Shown: positions 55,142 through 62,773, numbered from the stretch's first letter. The stretch is DNA of 64,000 nucleotides from Pseudomonas nunensis (GCF_024296925.1 NZ_CP101125.1:1862501-1926500), one strand, 5' to 3'. A program made the numbers and translations. Notes: a model not told the origin generated them from the sequence alone.

Positions 55142-55802
55142 GCAGGTTCTCCCCGTCACGCGGCAAACCACGAAACATGTCGGTATACAGTCGGTACACC
55201 ACTTTCGAAGCGTGAATGACCGCCGCCTGGTCGGCCGGGTCCTCAAGGGTGTTCATCAGTCGGCGGTAAGTCTGCATGTGCTCCACGTCCAGCGAACCGT
55301 GGGAACTCAAGTAGCTGAAGGCGCTTTCCGGCAACTCCAGGCGCTCGCGAATGCTGCCCGCCGCGTGGGTCGCCAGGGCAATGCTGGTGCCTTCCAGCAC
55401 ATTGACCATGCCGAACAGGCCCACGGGGTTGTCCCGGGCAATCAGGTCGTAGAGAAAACTGACCATCAATTCGATCGGCAGGGACGGACGCCCGTTGCGG
55501 ACCGCATCCTTGTCACCGCCGCAGGCCGCGATGTCATCGAGCACCCATTGCTCGTGACCGTATTCGTCTTCGATGTACTCGCAGACCGCTTTGCGCAACC
55601 ATTCCAGGCGCGAAGGCAGACGCGCGCCGCAAGCCATCATCAACGGCACGGTATGGCGCACGTGGTAGTAGGCCTGGGCCAGGAAGGCGCGGTAGCTCTC
55701 AAGGCTGACCTTGCCTTCGAGGGCATCGCGGATGATCGGCAGGTTGAACAGCTCGATGCGTTCTGCCTGCGTGGCTTCTTGCAGCGTGTCGAAAAAATTC
55801 AT
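55128..55802 (-). CDS. Haem-oxygenase-like diiron oxidase (HDO, TenA-like)
   Basis: 224 residues. All HDO metal ligands are in place: Glu80 and His83 in YIEDEYGHEQW, Glu138 in NVLEGTSIAL, and His168, Asp172 and His175 in SSHGSLDVEHMQTY. The same six-ligand set marks enzymes such as UndA, BesC and SznF, which bind two irons and activate O2 on fatty acid, amine or amino acid substrates. TenA-type annotation would miss this. It overlaps the AMP-ligase stop (ATGA at 55799-55802) and the SDR start by 14 nt. Next to an acyl-adenylating enzyme, a fatty-acid or acyl substrate is plausible. Which reaction it catalyses is not decidable here. Confidence 0.85.
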   Translation of the reverse strand: MNFFDTLQEATQAERIELFNLPIIRDALEGKVSLESYRAFLAQAYYHVRHTVPLMMACGARLPSRLEWLRKAVCEYIEDEYGHEQWVLDDIAACGGDKDAVRNGRPSLPIELMVSFLYDLIARDNPVGLFGMVNVLEGTSIALATHAAGSIRERLELPESAFSYLSSHGSLDVEHMQTYRRLMNTLEDPADQAAVIHASKVVYRLYTDMFRGLPRDGENLHAPI

Positions 55803-57280
55803 GATGCGGATTCCTCCGGAAAAGCGGATTCAGTGAGCTGCGCCCGGTAGCGCTCGACGATGGCATCCCGGCGCGGACGGCCATTGGCGGTGAGCAAGCC
55901 ATTGGCGGGGGTAAAAGGTTGAGTCAGGCGGGACCAGTGTTGGACCTGGGCGTAATCGGGCAAGGCTTCGTTCGCTTCGGCCACGGCATCCGCCAGTTGC
56001 TCGTCGGAGCAATCCGGGCGATGCGGCCAGAGCAGTGCGTGGTTGCTGGGCATCGCTTCGCCATAGACGAAGGCCTGGGCGATATGGCGGCGCTGGGTCA
56101 GTTCGGCTTCGACCCACTCGGGGTTCACGTTGCGCCCGAAACTGGTGACGAATTGATGTTTCTTGCGCCCCTTGAGGTAGAGAAAACCTTCGGGGTCGAA
56201 CTCGCCGAGATCGCCACTGGGCCACCACTCTTCAGCGTGGGGCACATCCCCCAGATACCCGAGCAGGGTCGAGCCCTTGATCAGCACTTCACCGTCCTCG
56301 GCCAGGCGAATCTCCACGTGGGGCAGGGGCCGGCCGACACTGCCGGGGCGGCGCGCTCCGGGGCGGTTGAGGCACACCACTGACGCGCATTCCGAGAGCC
56401 CATAACCCTCGTAGACCGGAATGCCGACCCGTTGCGCCCTGTGCAGCAGCTCTTCGGCAACCCGCGCACCGCCGACAGCGGCAAATCGCAGTGATTGCGG
56501 GTTAAAGGCCTTTTGCTCGGCGGCGCTGACCAGCATCAGCAGCAACTGCGGCACCAGAATCAGGCTCTCGGGCGCACGGCTGGCCAGGCAACCGAGCAAT
56601 TGCGGCACATCGACGCCACTGGCGCCCTGGATGCCCAGGGCTTTTTGGCTGGGTACACTCAAGGTTGCGCCGGCATACAGCGCGGCGTAACAGCCGATAT
56701 TTTCCAGCAGGATCGCCAGGGGCAGCAGCGCCAGATGATGCTGCGGATCAGTCGGTTTGCTGGCCTGATCGAGTTCGCGGGCGACTCGCAGAATCGCTTC
56801 GCCACTCAAGCACACGCCTTTGGGTGTGCCGGTGGTGCCCGAGGTGAAGGTCAGCTTGGCCGTGCCATCGGGCAATCGTTGCGGACCATTGAAGCTGCGG
56901 CGCCAGAACTCGCCGGTTTTCTCGTACCCGGCTGCTTGCAGTTCGGTGTCCAGTGCCGGCTCGGCGACTACCCGTTCAGCCTGGCTTTGTTCCAGGCAAT
57001 GACGGCGTTGAGCCGCGCTGAAAAAGGGCGGGAGCGTCAGGCAGGTTACGCCTTCGAACAGCGCGGCGAGGTCCCAGAGGATGGCCTCGACGCCGTTGTC
57101 CAGCGCCAGTGCCACGACCTTGACGTTTTCAACCCGCAAACGTTGTCGGCGATAGATCACTTGTGCGTAAAGCGTGGCGTAATCCAGTTTCAACTGATCA
57201 CCCCACAGGGCGACGCCGTTGGCCTTGCGTTCGGCATGGCTGCGCAGGGTCTGTTCGAAACGCTCGACTTCAGGCGACAT
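55799..57280 (-). CDS. AMP-dependent synthetase/ligase
   Basis: 493 residues, ANL superfamily. P-loop-like motif LTFTSGTTGTPKGVCLS, the A5 motif YEGYGLSECASVVCLN, A7 SGDLGEFDPEGFLYLKGRKK and A8 FVTSFGRNVNPEWVEAEL. The late catalytic Lys is replaced or not evident in NGLLTANGRPRRDAI (A10 has Arg/Asn in place of the usual Lys), which could alter adenylation. It adenylates a carboxylic acid, probably for transfer to CoA or a carrier. It overlaps the hemolysin-like gene by 11 nt and the HDO by 4 nt. Confidence 0.88.
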   Translation of the reverse strand: MSPEVERFEQTLRSHAERKANGVALWGDQLKLDYATLYAQVIYRRQRLRVENVKVVALALDNGVEAILWDLAALFEGVTCLTLPPFFSAAQRRHCLEQSQAERVVAEPALDTELQAAGYEKTGEFWRRSFNGPQRLPDGTAKLTFTSGTTGTPKGVCLSGEAILRVARELDQASKPTDPQHHLALLPLAILLENIGCYAALYAGATLSVPSQKALGIQGASGVDVPQLLGCLASRAPESLILVPQLLLMLVSAAEQKAFNPQSLRFAAVGGARVAEELLHRAQRVGIPVYEGYGLSECASVVCLNRPGARRPGSVGRPLPHVEIRLAEDGEVLIKGSTLLGYLGDVPHAEEWWPSGDLGEFDPEGFLYLKGRKKHQFVTSFGRNVNPEWVEAELTQRRHIAQAFVYGEAMPSNHALLWPHRPDCSDEQLADAVAEANEALPDYAQVQHWSRLTQPFTPANGLLTANGRPRRDAIVERYRAQLTESAFPEESAS

Positions 57281-57947
57281 GGCTGGAGTCCTCGATGGAC
57301 GACGGCAACCCCAGGCGATTGAACATCCCGATGTTGCGCAAGTGAATGAACCCGGCGCGGATGTTGCCGACGTGCACCCAGGGCTTGCTTTCGTAATAAC
57401 TGCCCCAGTGCTGAAGGTCGTCGCCCAGCCGAGCCGGGTCGGCGGCGCAAAGCGTGACCGGTTTCAGACCGAGGCGATGAAAGCTGTTCACCAGGCCGAT
57501 ATTGCCGGTGAACGCCACCCATTCCAGGCCGCCCATGGCCAGCAGGTAGGTGATAGCGATGATGCTCAGGCGCGCACTGCCGGTGTCGCTGGCGGCCAGG
57601 TTGCCCACCTCGACGATGCCGGCGCGATCCACCGGTCGATCAGCGGCGGCGCTGATCAGCGGGTCGATGGATTCGTCCAGGTAACGTTCCAGAAACAGCG
57701 GCTCTTCATTCGCCCGCCGCACGCCGGCCACTGCGCAGAGCTCGTCGGCGGCGTTGCGCAGGCCGAACAGCTCCGGCATGAAATGGCGGATATCGGCACC
57801 GTGGGCCTTGCGGAAACGTTGCTGGATATAGGCTTCGAAGACAGTGCGCTGCGGCTCGCCGGGCAGGGCTCTGGTCAGACTCATCTGCGGGGTTTCGGCT
57901 TGACCGAAGCGCAGGGGCAAAGGGATGTTCCAGTCGTAATCGGGCAT
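57270..57947 (-). CDS. Thermostable-hemolysin-family protein
   Basis: 225 residues of the family named after a Vibrio thermostable hemolysin (PF12261 type). Typical blocks: VFEAYIQQRFRKAHGADIRHFMPELFGLRN, EVGNLAASDTGSARLSIIAITYLLAMGGLEWVAFTGNIGLVNSFHRLGL and PCLxxAD-like LCAADPARLG. No signal peptide. The fold is thought to be GNAT/autoinducer-synthase-like, so an acyltransferase role is more likely than haemolysis. First gene of the operon; the promoter lies in the 188-bp gap with the divergent cytochrome b561 gene. Confidence 0.8.
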   Translation of the reverse strand: MPDYDWNIPLPLRFGQAETPQMSLTRALPGEPQRTVFEAYIQQRFRKAHGADIRHFMPELFGLRNAADELCAVAGVRRANEEPLFLERYLDESIDPLISAAADRPVDRAGIVEVGNLAASDTGSARLSIIAITYLLAMGGLEWVAFTGNIGLVNSFHRLGLKPVTLCAADPARLGDDLQHWGSYYESKPWVHVGNIRAGFIHLRNIGMFNRLGLPSSIEDSSHVA

Positions 57948-58135
57948 TGCAAGACGCCTCCCCGGAGTCAGTTTGGGAGGAGTATCGGGGGCCTTTCTTA
58001 ACGGAGTCTGAAGGTGGCAAAAGGATCCGGAACTGGCACCTTCAGATTGCCTTAAGGCTGGGCGGGCAGGGTGGCGTCGGTCGAACCCGGCTGCGCGAAT
58101 GAGTCGCCAGCCACTGTGAATACATGAGGCCCGTT

Positions 58136-58696
58136 ATGACCCGCGATTCAATCGCCCACCGCTATGGAAACCTGTCGATCACCCTGCACTGGCTGATGCT
58201 GGCGCTGTTTGTCGGCGTTTATGCCTGCATCGAAATCAAAGGGCTGCTGCCCCGTGGCAGCTCTGCCAAGAGCCTGTTCATGGGCCTGCATGGCGTGTTC
58301 GGTATCAGCATTTTTGTGTTGGTGTGGGTTCGGTTGATCGGGCGCCTGACACCGCGTCCACCGATCACCCCGGCCCCGCCGAGCTGGCAAACCGGCGTGT
58401 CGCACCTGATGCATCTGGCGCTTTATGTCTTGATGATTGCCACGCCGGTGTTGGGTTGGCTGACCCTGGCGGTCGCTGGCAAACCGCTGCCGTATTTCGA
58501 TTGGCCATTGCTGTCGCCAGTGGCGATTGATCCGGACCTGGCCAAGCAGATCAAGTATTGGCATGAGCTGCTCGGCAGCACCGGTTACTGGTTGATCGGC
58601 TTGCACGCGGCGGCGGGATTGTTCCATCACTACTGGGTGCGCGATAACACGCTGGTGCGCATGCTGCCGGGGCGTTCCGCAGAACGTCAGCGCTGA
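58136..58696 (+). CDS. Cytochrome b561
   Basis: 186 residues. Start at 58136, 7 nt after GAGG; an ATG 12 nt upstream contains the ribosome site. Four membrane helices with haem-ligand histidines in ITLHWLMLALF, FMGLHGVFGISIF, LMHLALYVLMIATPVLGW and IGLHAAAGLFHHYW. These bacterial b561 proteins (CybB-like) oxidise quinol or superoxide. It is divergent from the hemolysin-like operon and followed directly by a REP. Confidence 0.9.
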   Translation: MTRDSIAHRYGNLSITLHWLMLALFVGVYACIEIKGLLPRGSSAKSLFMGLHGVFGISIFVLVWVRLIGRLTPRPPITPAPPSWQTGVSHLMHLALYVLMIATPVLGWLTLAVAGKPLPYFDWPLLSPVAIDPDLAKQIKYWHELLGSTGYWLIGLHAAAGLFHHYWVRDNTLVRMLPGRSAERQR

Positions 58697-58704
58697 TGAA
58701 CCTT

Positions 58705-58790
58705 TGTGGGAGCGGGCTTGCTCGCGAAGGCGTCGGTAAGGCCGATGCATCTTCGGAGCCTGTAATACCGCTTTCGCGAGCAAGCCCGCT
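58705..58790. repeat. REP pair, left part, interrupted by the IS110 element
   Basis: GTGGGAGCGGGCTTGCTCGC, a spacer, then the inverse unit that stops at CAAGCCCGCT (58781-58790). The missing CCCACA half resumes at 59959 beyond the insertion. Confidence 0.92.
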
Positions 58791-58799
58791 TGTATGTTT

Positions 58800-58985
58800 A
58801 GACTTGAAGGGGTGGGCGGGACTAAAAGCTCGATTCTGACTCTGACCAGTACAGACCGTGGGAGACTTCTCATCCCGCCCCTTCTACCCAAAGCGCCGAT
58901 AAGGAATTCATCGGTAAAACCGACGATAGAGGCAAGCCAGCGCAAGGGTAAACCCCGACAAGCACCTAAACCCTAGCTCCGAGGA
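58800..58985 (+). ncRNA. Candidate bridge RNA of the IS110 element
   Basis: The left end forms two hairpin loops. Loop 1 has stem arms 58806-58821 (GAAGGGGTGGGCGGGA) and 58873-58884 (TCCCGCCCCTTC) around a loop of about 50 nt. Its 5' part carries AAGCTCG (58826-58832), which matches the target left half AAGCCCG allowing one G-U pair. Its 3' part carries GTGGGAG (58858-58864), the complement of target right half CTCCCAC. A second loop is closed by GCGC (58893-58896 and 58940-58943) and has segments GGAATT (58903-58908) and ATAGAGG (58926-58932) that could pair with the element's own ends, the latter with one mismatch. Ends of the RNA are not determined. Confidence 0.65.
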
Positions 58986-58991
58986 TTCGTC

Positions 58992-59927
58992 ATGACAATC
59001 CTTACTTTGCAGACCGTGGTTGGCATCGATATCGCCAAGGCTGAAATCGTTGCTTATCGCACCGATCGTCAAGCCACTGACTCCATCAAAAACGATCGAA
59101 CAGCCCTCAAACGCTGGCTTAAAACACTGCCCGCGCAAAGTGCTATCGCCGTTGAAGCTACCAACATCTATCACCTGGACACCGTCGAGCTCGCTCATGC
59201 AATGGGCCATCAGGTCTATGTCGTGGACGCTTATCGGGTGAGCAACTATCGCCGTGGTATCGGTCAACGAGCCAAGAACGATCCCTGCGATGCTCGTCTG
59301 CTGGCGCGCTATTTGACGAATGAACAAGACGGGCTGCGAATCTGGAGCCCGCCACCCAAGGCCTACACCTCGCTGAAAAGCCTGCTCCACAGGCGTGCAA
59401 CGCTGATCCAGAACCACGCTGGTCTGATGCTGAGCTGGGCCAATGAACCCTTGCTAAAGAAAGTGCAGGCCGCCCAGCAAAAGGCCTTCAAGCAAGCGGA
59501 TCAGGCCATTCAAAAACTGCTGCGCAAGGTCAGCAAAGAGGCAGGTATTGAAGCCAATATCGACCGTTGCAAAGCCATCGAAGGGGTTGGCGAACTGACA
59601 GCAACCGGGTTGGCGACGACCTTTATGCGCGGTGATTTTGCCAATGGTGATGCGTTTATCGCGTTTCTGGGGATGGACCTTACGGTCGATGACTCCGGGA
59701 AGAAAAACGGGCCCCGGTATCTGACCAAAAAAGGGGATCCGGAAGTACGCCGGCTGGCTTACAACGCCGCTATGGCGGCCTGCCGCTCGGCTAAATGGAA
59801 GCCGTTTTACGAGGCGTATTTGGCAAGAGGCTTCTCAAAAACCCAAGCCTTGGTAGCCCTTGCCCGGAAACTCTGCCGGGTGGCATTCGCCCTGATGAAA
59901 AATCAGAGCGAATACCGACCGGCTTGA
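58992..59927 (+). CDS. IS110-family recombinase (transposase)
   Basis: 311 residues. The N-terminal RuvC-like DEDD domain shows Asp13 (VVGIDIAKAEIV), Glu55 (AIAVEATNIYH), Asp97 and Asp100 (KNDPCDARLLARYL). The C-terminal transposase-20 domain (IEGVGELTATGLATTF, FIAFLGMDLTVDDSGKKNGP, YLTKKGDPEVRRLAYNAAMAAC) contains Ser235, the candidate nucleophile. A helical linker lies between (about 130-185). GAGG lies 8 nt before the ATG. Intact, so the element may be active. Confidence 0.94.
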   Translation: MTILTLQTVVGIDIAKAEIVAYRTDRQATDSIKNDRTALKRWLKTLPAQSAIAVEATNIYHLDTVELAHAMGHQVYVVDAYRVSNYRRGIGQRAKNDPCDARLLARYLTNEQDGLRIWSPPPKAYTSLKSLLHRRATLIQNHAGLMLSWANEPLLKKVQAAQQKAFKQADQAIQKLLRKVSKEAGIEANIDRCKAIEGVGELTATGLATTFMRGDFANGDAFIAFLGMDLTVDDSGKKNGPRYLTKKGDPEVRRLAYNAAMAACRSAKWKPFYEAYLARGFSKTQALVALARKLCRVAFALMKNQSEYRPA

Positions 59928-59956
59928 AGTTACAGGGTTGCCCTGCAACATAGAAT

Positions 59957-60036
59957 CTCCCACATTGGTTCGGTGTTGTTTGCAGGATTTGTGGCCGCCA
60001 CATATCTCCTGTGGGAGCGAGCCTGCTCGCGAAGGC
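59957..60036. repeat. REP pair, right part, beyond the IS110 element
   Basis: Begins with CTCCCACATTGGTTCGGTG, then an inverted unit GTGGGAGCGAGCCTGCTCGC ending near 60036. Joined to the left part it restores an intact REP pair like the one at 51498-51590. Confidence 0.9.
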
Positions 60037-60456
60037 GTCAGGCCTGACACACCACGTCATCGTTCTTCGCGGGCAAGCCTTGCTCCTACAAAAGCAGGCG
60101 TTTAAGCGAGTGTTTAAAGACACCCGGTGTTACGTCATAAACGGCTACAACGCCTTGCGCCGTTACCTACGCGTACGCCAGAATCGGCCGGCTTGTGCGT
60201 CTATGGGGTGGGATATATCGTTTCCGGGTCACTGCAAAACAGTGATCGGGTTTGGTAGCCCGCCTCGTTATCAGCCGCATGGCAACACCTTATGACGTCT
60301 CTTTTTTGCGACTCTGTTTTTATGGTGGTCATGCGTGGGGCCCCTTGTGGGCGCCGGGTTCTGGTACGACCGGTCTACCAACCCACGTATGGCCGCCACC
60401 CTTCGTTTGGTAGCGAGGGTGATGGCTCCTTAAAATTCGTATCAGAGGTTCCATCC
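60037..60456 (+). other. Long structured leader of the DUF6124 gene
   Basis: 420 nt without a credible gene. It holds a duplicated TTTGGTAGC motif (60251-60259 and 60406-60414), a GGGGCCCCTTGTGGGCGCC hairpin near 60338, and a stem-loop GCCGCCACCCT (60392-60402) / AGGGTGATGGC (60416-60426) 31 nt before the start codon. The arrangement looks like a regulatory leader or attenuator; the apparent reading frame from 60292 is not a good start. Confidence 0.5.
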
Positions 60457-60825
60457 ATGTTCAAAGTTACTCCCAACCCCCCGAATACTGATCCAGTACC
60501 CTACGACGCCTCTTTTGATCTTGACCCACAAAAGCTGAAAGCAGCGGCCGATCGCACGCTCAACTTCTACCTTAACCCCGGGGCGACGAAAACGCAGATA
60601 CCGCCCCGCAGTTCCGGCACCTTTCTCACCATCGACGCAGCGGTGGATGACGAAACGTTGCTGGTCGAGGCTTATGAGTCGGTGTCATCGGTGCGCAAGA
60701 TGCTCATCGACCTCGCCGAGCTGGAAGACGGCCCGCGCCGCCATACGATGCTGGTGATGCATCGGGCGCTGCTGATCGGTGAGATGGCGGTCAATCGCGT
60801 ACTGGATAACCACAAGCCTGGGTAG
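60457..60825 (+). CDS. DUF6124 (DUF3077-like) small protein
   Basis: 122 residues from the ATG at 60457 preceded by AGAGG. MFKVTPNPPNTDPVPYDASF and DPQKLKAAADRTLNFYLNP, followed by a conserved helical tail (LLVEAYESVSSVRKMLIDLAELEDGPRRHTMLVMHRALLIGEMAVNRVLD), is the small Pseudomonas family that I know as DUF6124. Members are often multi-copy in one genome and preceded by a long conserved leader like the one here. Function unknown; no signal peptide or membrane segment. Confidence 0.8.
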   Translation: MFKVTPNPPNTDPVPYDASFDLDPQKLKAAADRTLNFYLNPGATKTQIPPRSSGTFLTIDAAVDDETLLVEAYESVSSVRKMLIDLAELEDGPRRHTMLVMHRALLIGEMAVNRVLDNHKPG

Positions 60826-60878
60826 CAGCCAGGAACCCGAGTGAGGGAGGCGACTCCCTCACTGCACTTGAACACTTT

Positions 60879-61010
60879 TGTGGCGAGGGAGCTTGCTCCC
60901 GCTGGGCTGCGCAGCAGCCCCAATAAAGCTGTCGCGGTGTTCCAGAAAGAACTCGATGACCGATTTGGGGCCGCTCCGCAGCCCAGCGGGAGCAAGCTCC
61001 CTCGCCACAG
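60879..61010. repeat. REP pair, GGCGAGGGAGCTTGCTCCC type
   Basis: TGTGGCGAGGGAGCTTGCTC and GGGAGCAAGCTCCCTCGCCA inverted, with inner arms GCTGGGCTGCG, between the convergent DUF6124 and alkC genes. Confidence 0.92.
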
Positions 61011-61032
61011 TGGTCCGCGATCAGACTTGAAA

Positions 61033-62136
61033 TCAGGGAAGGATTTCGAAAGAGGTGCTGGCCAACAACTCACCATTCACCATGATGTGCACGGCATGCG
61101 CGCCCGCGTAATGCCTACGCGTGGTCAGCTCTTTGATTTGCTGCCCACGGCTGACCATTTCAACAGCATGGCCGGGCAGGGTCAGGGCCTTCAGCTTGAA
61201 CACTTTCGCGGACGTGCTGCCATTCGCTTTGACGTAATCGATGGCGTAGTCGATCACCAGCCGCTGACTCTCCGCCACCGTGGATTTCACGCTAAACGAA
61301 AGCGTGATTTTCTCCCCCAACCGAATCACCGCCGGCTCAACCTTCACCCCGACAATCTCAACCTCAGGCTTCCCGCCAGCCCCAATCACCGCCAACGCCC
61401 GCTGATTCCCCTGTTTGATCAAACTGCGCAGCGCATGTTTTGCAATCCACGCGGTGTGCTTGTTCTCCAACGACCAACCCTCAATCAAATCCAGCACCCA
61501 CTCCGGGTGATCCTTGGTGATGTCATTGAGGTGATTGGCGACAGACTTGCGCACATAAAGGCTTTCATCCGCCTTGAGGTTCTCGAGAATCGCCGCCGCT
61601 AACCTCGGGTCAGCCTGAATCGGTTCCAGGCGAAACGACCACGGCAATCGCGGACGACTGCCTTCGCTGGCCAGCCTGCGCACATGTTCGTTTTCATCCA
61701 GCGACCACACCTGCATCAACGCCAACGATTGCTCAAGATCACTGCGCAGAAAATGCCTGATCGCAAACTCGGATGAACCGAACGAGGTGAAAAACTTCAG
61801 CGCTTCCATTGACTGGTCAAAGTCATGTGCGCCGTACATCGCGACGTAATGCGGCAGGGAGATGCTGACAAACCCACTGTTCAGCCGAGGGGCGAGGGCA
61901 CGCAACACGTCCAGGGATTCTTCATACCCCAGCGGCAACACCGCATGCAGGCACTCGCTGACCCGTGCCATGCGCTGCATGATCGACAGGTCAGCCAGGC
62001 CTTCATTGGCCATTTTCAAGAAGGCTTTGGCGTTGAACGCCGGGTAAACCGCCGTCATTTCGGTCGCGATGTGCTTGAGGCGCTCGGCGTTGAAGATTTC
62101 CTTCAGCGCCGGGGCAGGGGTTTCAGCGGCGGTCAT
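61033..62136 (-). CDS. alkC: DNA glycosylase AlkC with C-terminal Ig-like domain
   Basis: 367 residues. The N-terminal about 265 residues are HEAT-like helical repeats (FNAERLKHIATEMTAVYPAF, FLRSDLEQSLALMQVWSLDENEHVRRLASEGSRPRLPW, DESLYVRKSVANHLNDITKDHPEWVLDLIEGW, KHALRSLIKQGN). The last about 100 residues (VEIVGVKVEPAVIRLGEKITLSFSVKSTV to the end) form a beta-sandwich. This HEAT-plus-Ig layout is the AlkC type described from P. fluorescens, which excises N3-methyladenine and N3-methylcytosine without base flipping. Isolated gene, convergent with DUF6124. Confidence 0.88.
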   Translation of the reverse strand: MTAAETPAPALKEIFNAERLKHIATEMTAVYPAFNAKAFLKMANEGLADLSIMQRMARVSECLHAVLPLGYEESLDVLRALAPRLNSGFVSISLPHYVAMYGAHDFDQSMEALKFFTSFGSSEFAIRHFLRSDLEQSLALMQVWSLDENEHVRRLASEGSRPRLPWSFRLEPIQADPRLAAAILENLKADESLYVRKSVANHLNDITKDHPEWVLDLIEGWSLENKHTAWIAKHALRSLIKQGNQRALAVIGAGGKPEVEIVGVKVEPAVIRLGEKITLSFSVKSTVAESQRLVIDYAIDYVKANGSTSAKVFKLKALTLPGHAVEMVSRGQQIKELTTRRHYAGAHAVHIMVNGELLASTSFEILP

Positions 62137-62161
62137 GAGCGAATCCGTGAAGAAGGGCGGC

Positions 62162-62773
62162 TCAGGTTATCGGGGTAGCGATGAACGCCTCAAGCTTTTC
62201 CGCCTGCGCGGTGAACTCGGCGATCTGCGGGAAGCGCTCCGCATCGACTTGATCTGGTACCACGAGGTTGGTGAAGCTCCAGGCGACCGCCACGGTAATC
62301 CCGTCCTGCGCAATCGCGGAACCACCCGGCAATGGTTGCTTCGAAAGCTCCCGCTCCAGCGCCGAATAGGCCGCCGAGAGCTGCCCTTCAACTCGCTCAA
62401 CCCACGGCTGATACTGAATGTCCGCCGGCCGCAGGTTACGTTCGTAGTAAAGCTGCACAGACTTCTCGCACGCCGCCAGTGCCAGTCCGATCACCCGCAA
62501 AGATCGCAGACGCTGCTTCAGATCGCTCGGCATCAAGCTTTTAGAAGGCCCGGCCAGCGCTTCGAGGTAATCAATGATCAGCGTCGAATCGACCAACACT
62601 TCACCGTCATCCAGTATCAGTGTCGGCGCCTTGACCACCGGATTGATCTGCTGGAACTGCTCGAAATGCCGAAACACCGACACCGAGTCGTGCTCAAGAT
62701 CGATGCCCAAGTGTCTGGCAGAAATCGCCACACGGCGCACGTAAGGTGAATCCAGCATACCGATCAGTTTCAT
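62162..62773 (-). CDS. Glutathione S-transferase family protein
   Basis: 203 residues from the ATG at 62773 after AAGGAACG; a longer frame upstream is not coding. N-domain MKLIGMLDSPYVRRVAISARHLGIDLEHDSVSVF with Ser9 as candidate catalytic residue, cis-Pro in VVKAPTLILDDGEV and the D-S glutathione contact LVDSTLIIDYLE. The C-domain is helical. Third GST in the window; 25 bp from alkC on the same strand. No obvious functional link to the repair gene. Confidence 0.88.
   Translation of the reverse strand: MKLIGMLDSPYVRRVAISARHLGIDLEHDSVSVFRHFEQFQQINPVVKAPTLILDDGEVLVDSTLIIDYLEALAGPSKSLMPSDLKQRLRSLRVIGLALAACEKSVQLYYERNLRPADIQYQPWVERVEGQLSAAYSALERELSKQPLPGGSAIAQDGITVAVAWSFTNLVVPDQVDAERFPQIAEFTAQAEKLEAFIATPIT

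Larger units (their letters stand above)
58789..59958 (+). mobile_element. IS110-family insertion sequence in a REP
   Basis: About 1168 bp, bounded by CT at 58789-58790 and CT at 59957-59958, with no terminal inverted repeats and no target duplication beyond this dinucleotide. It splits the REP sequence GCAAGCCCG-CT-CCCACA. A 201-nt left non-coding end precedes the recombinase gene; the right non-coding end is about 31 nt. This layout and the CT core match the IS621-like IS110 group, which uses an element-encoded bridge RNA. The intact gene suggests a recent or active copy. Confidence 0.88.

Noticed and set aside
55128..55802. Annotation as a TenA thiaminase or transcription regulator
   Set aside because: The six-residue diiron ligand set is complete and the neighbours are acyl-activating enzymes with no thiamine genes.
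51602..57947. A phage-defence or toxin-antitoxin island
   Set aside because: The genes are metabolic enzymes and a two-component system; no nuclease, reverse transcriptase, NTPase or toxin domain is seen.
60292..60825. Start of the DUF6124 gene at 60292 (177 codons)
   Set aside because: The added 55 residues are translated from a structured leader, and a ribosome site lies before the ATG at 60457.
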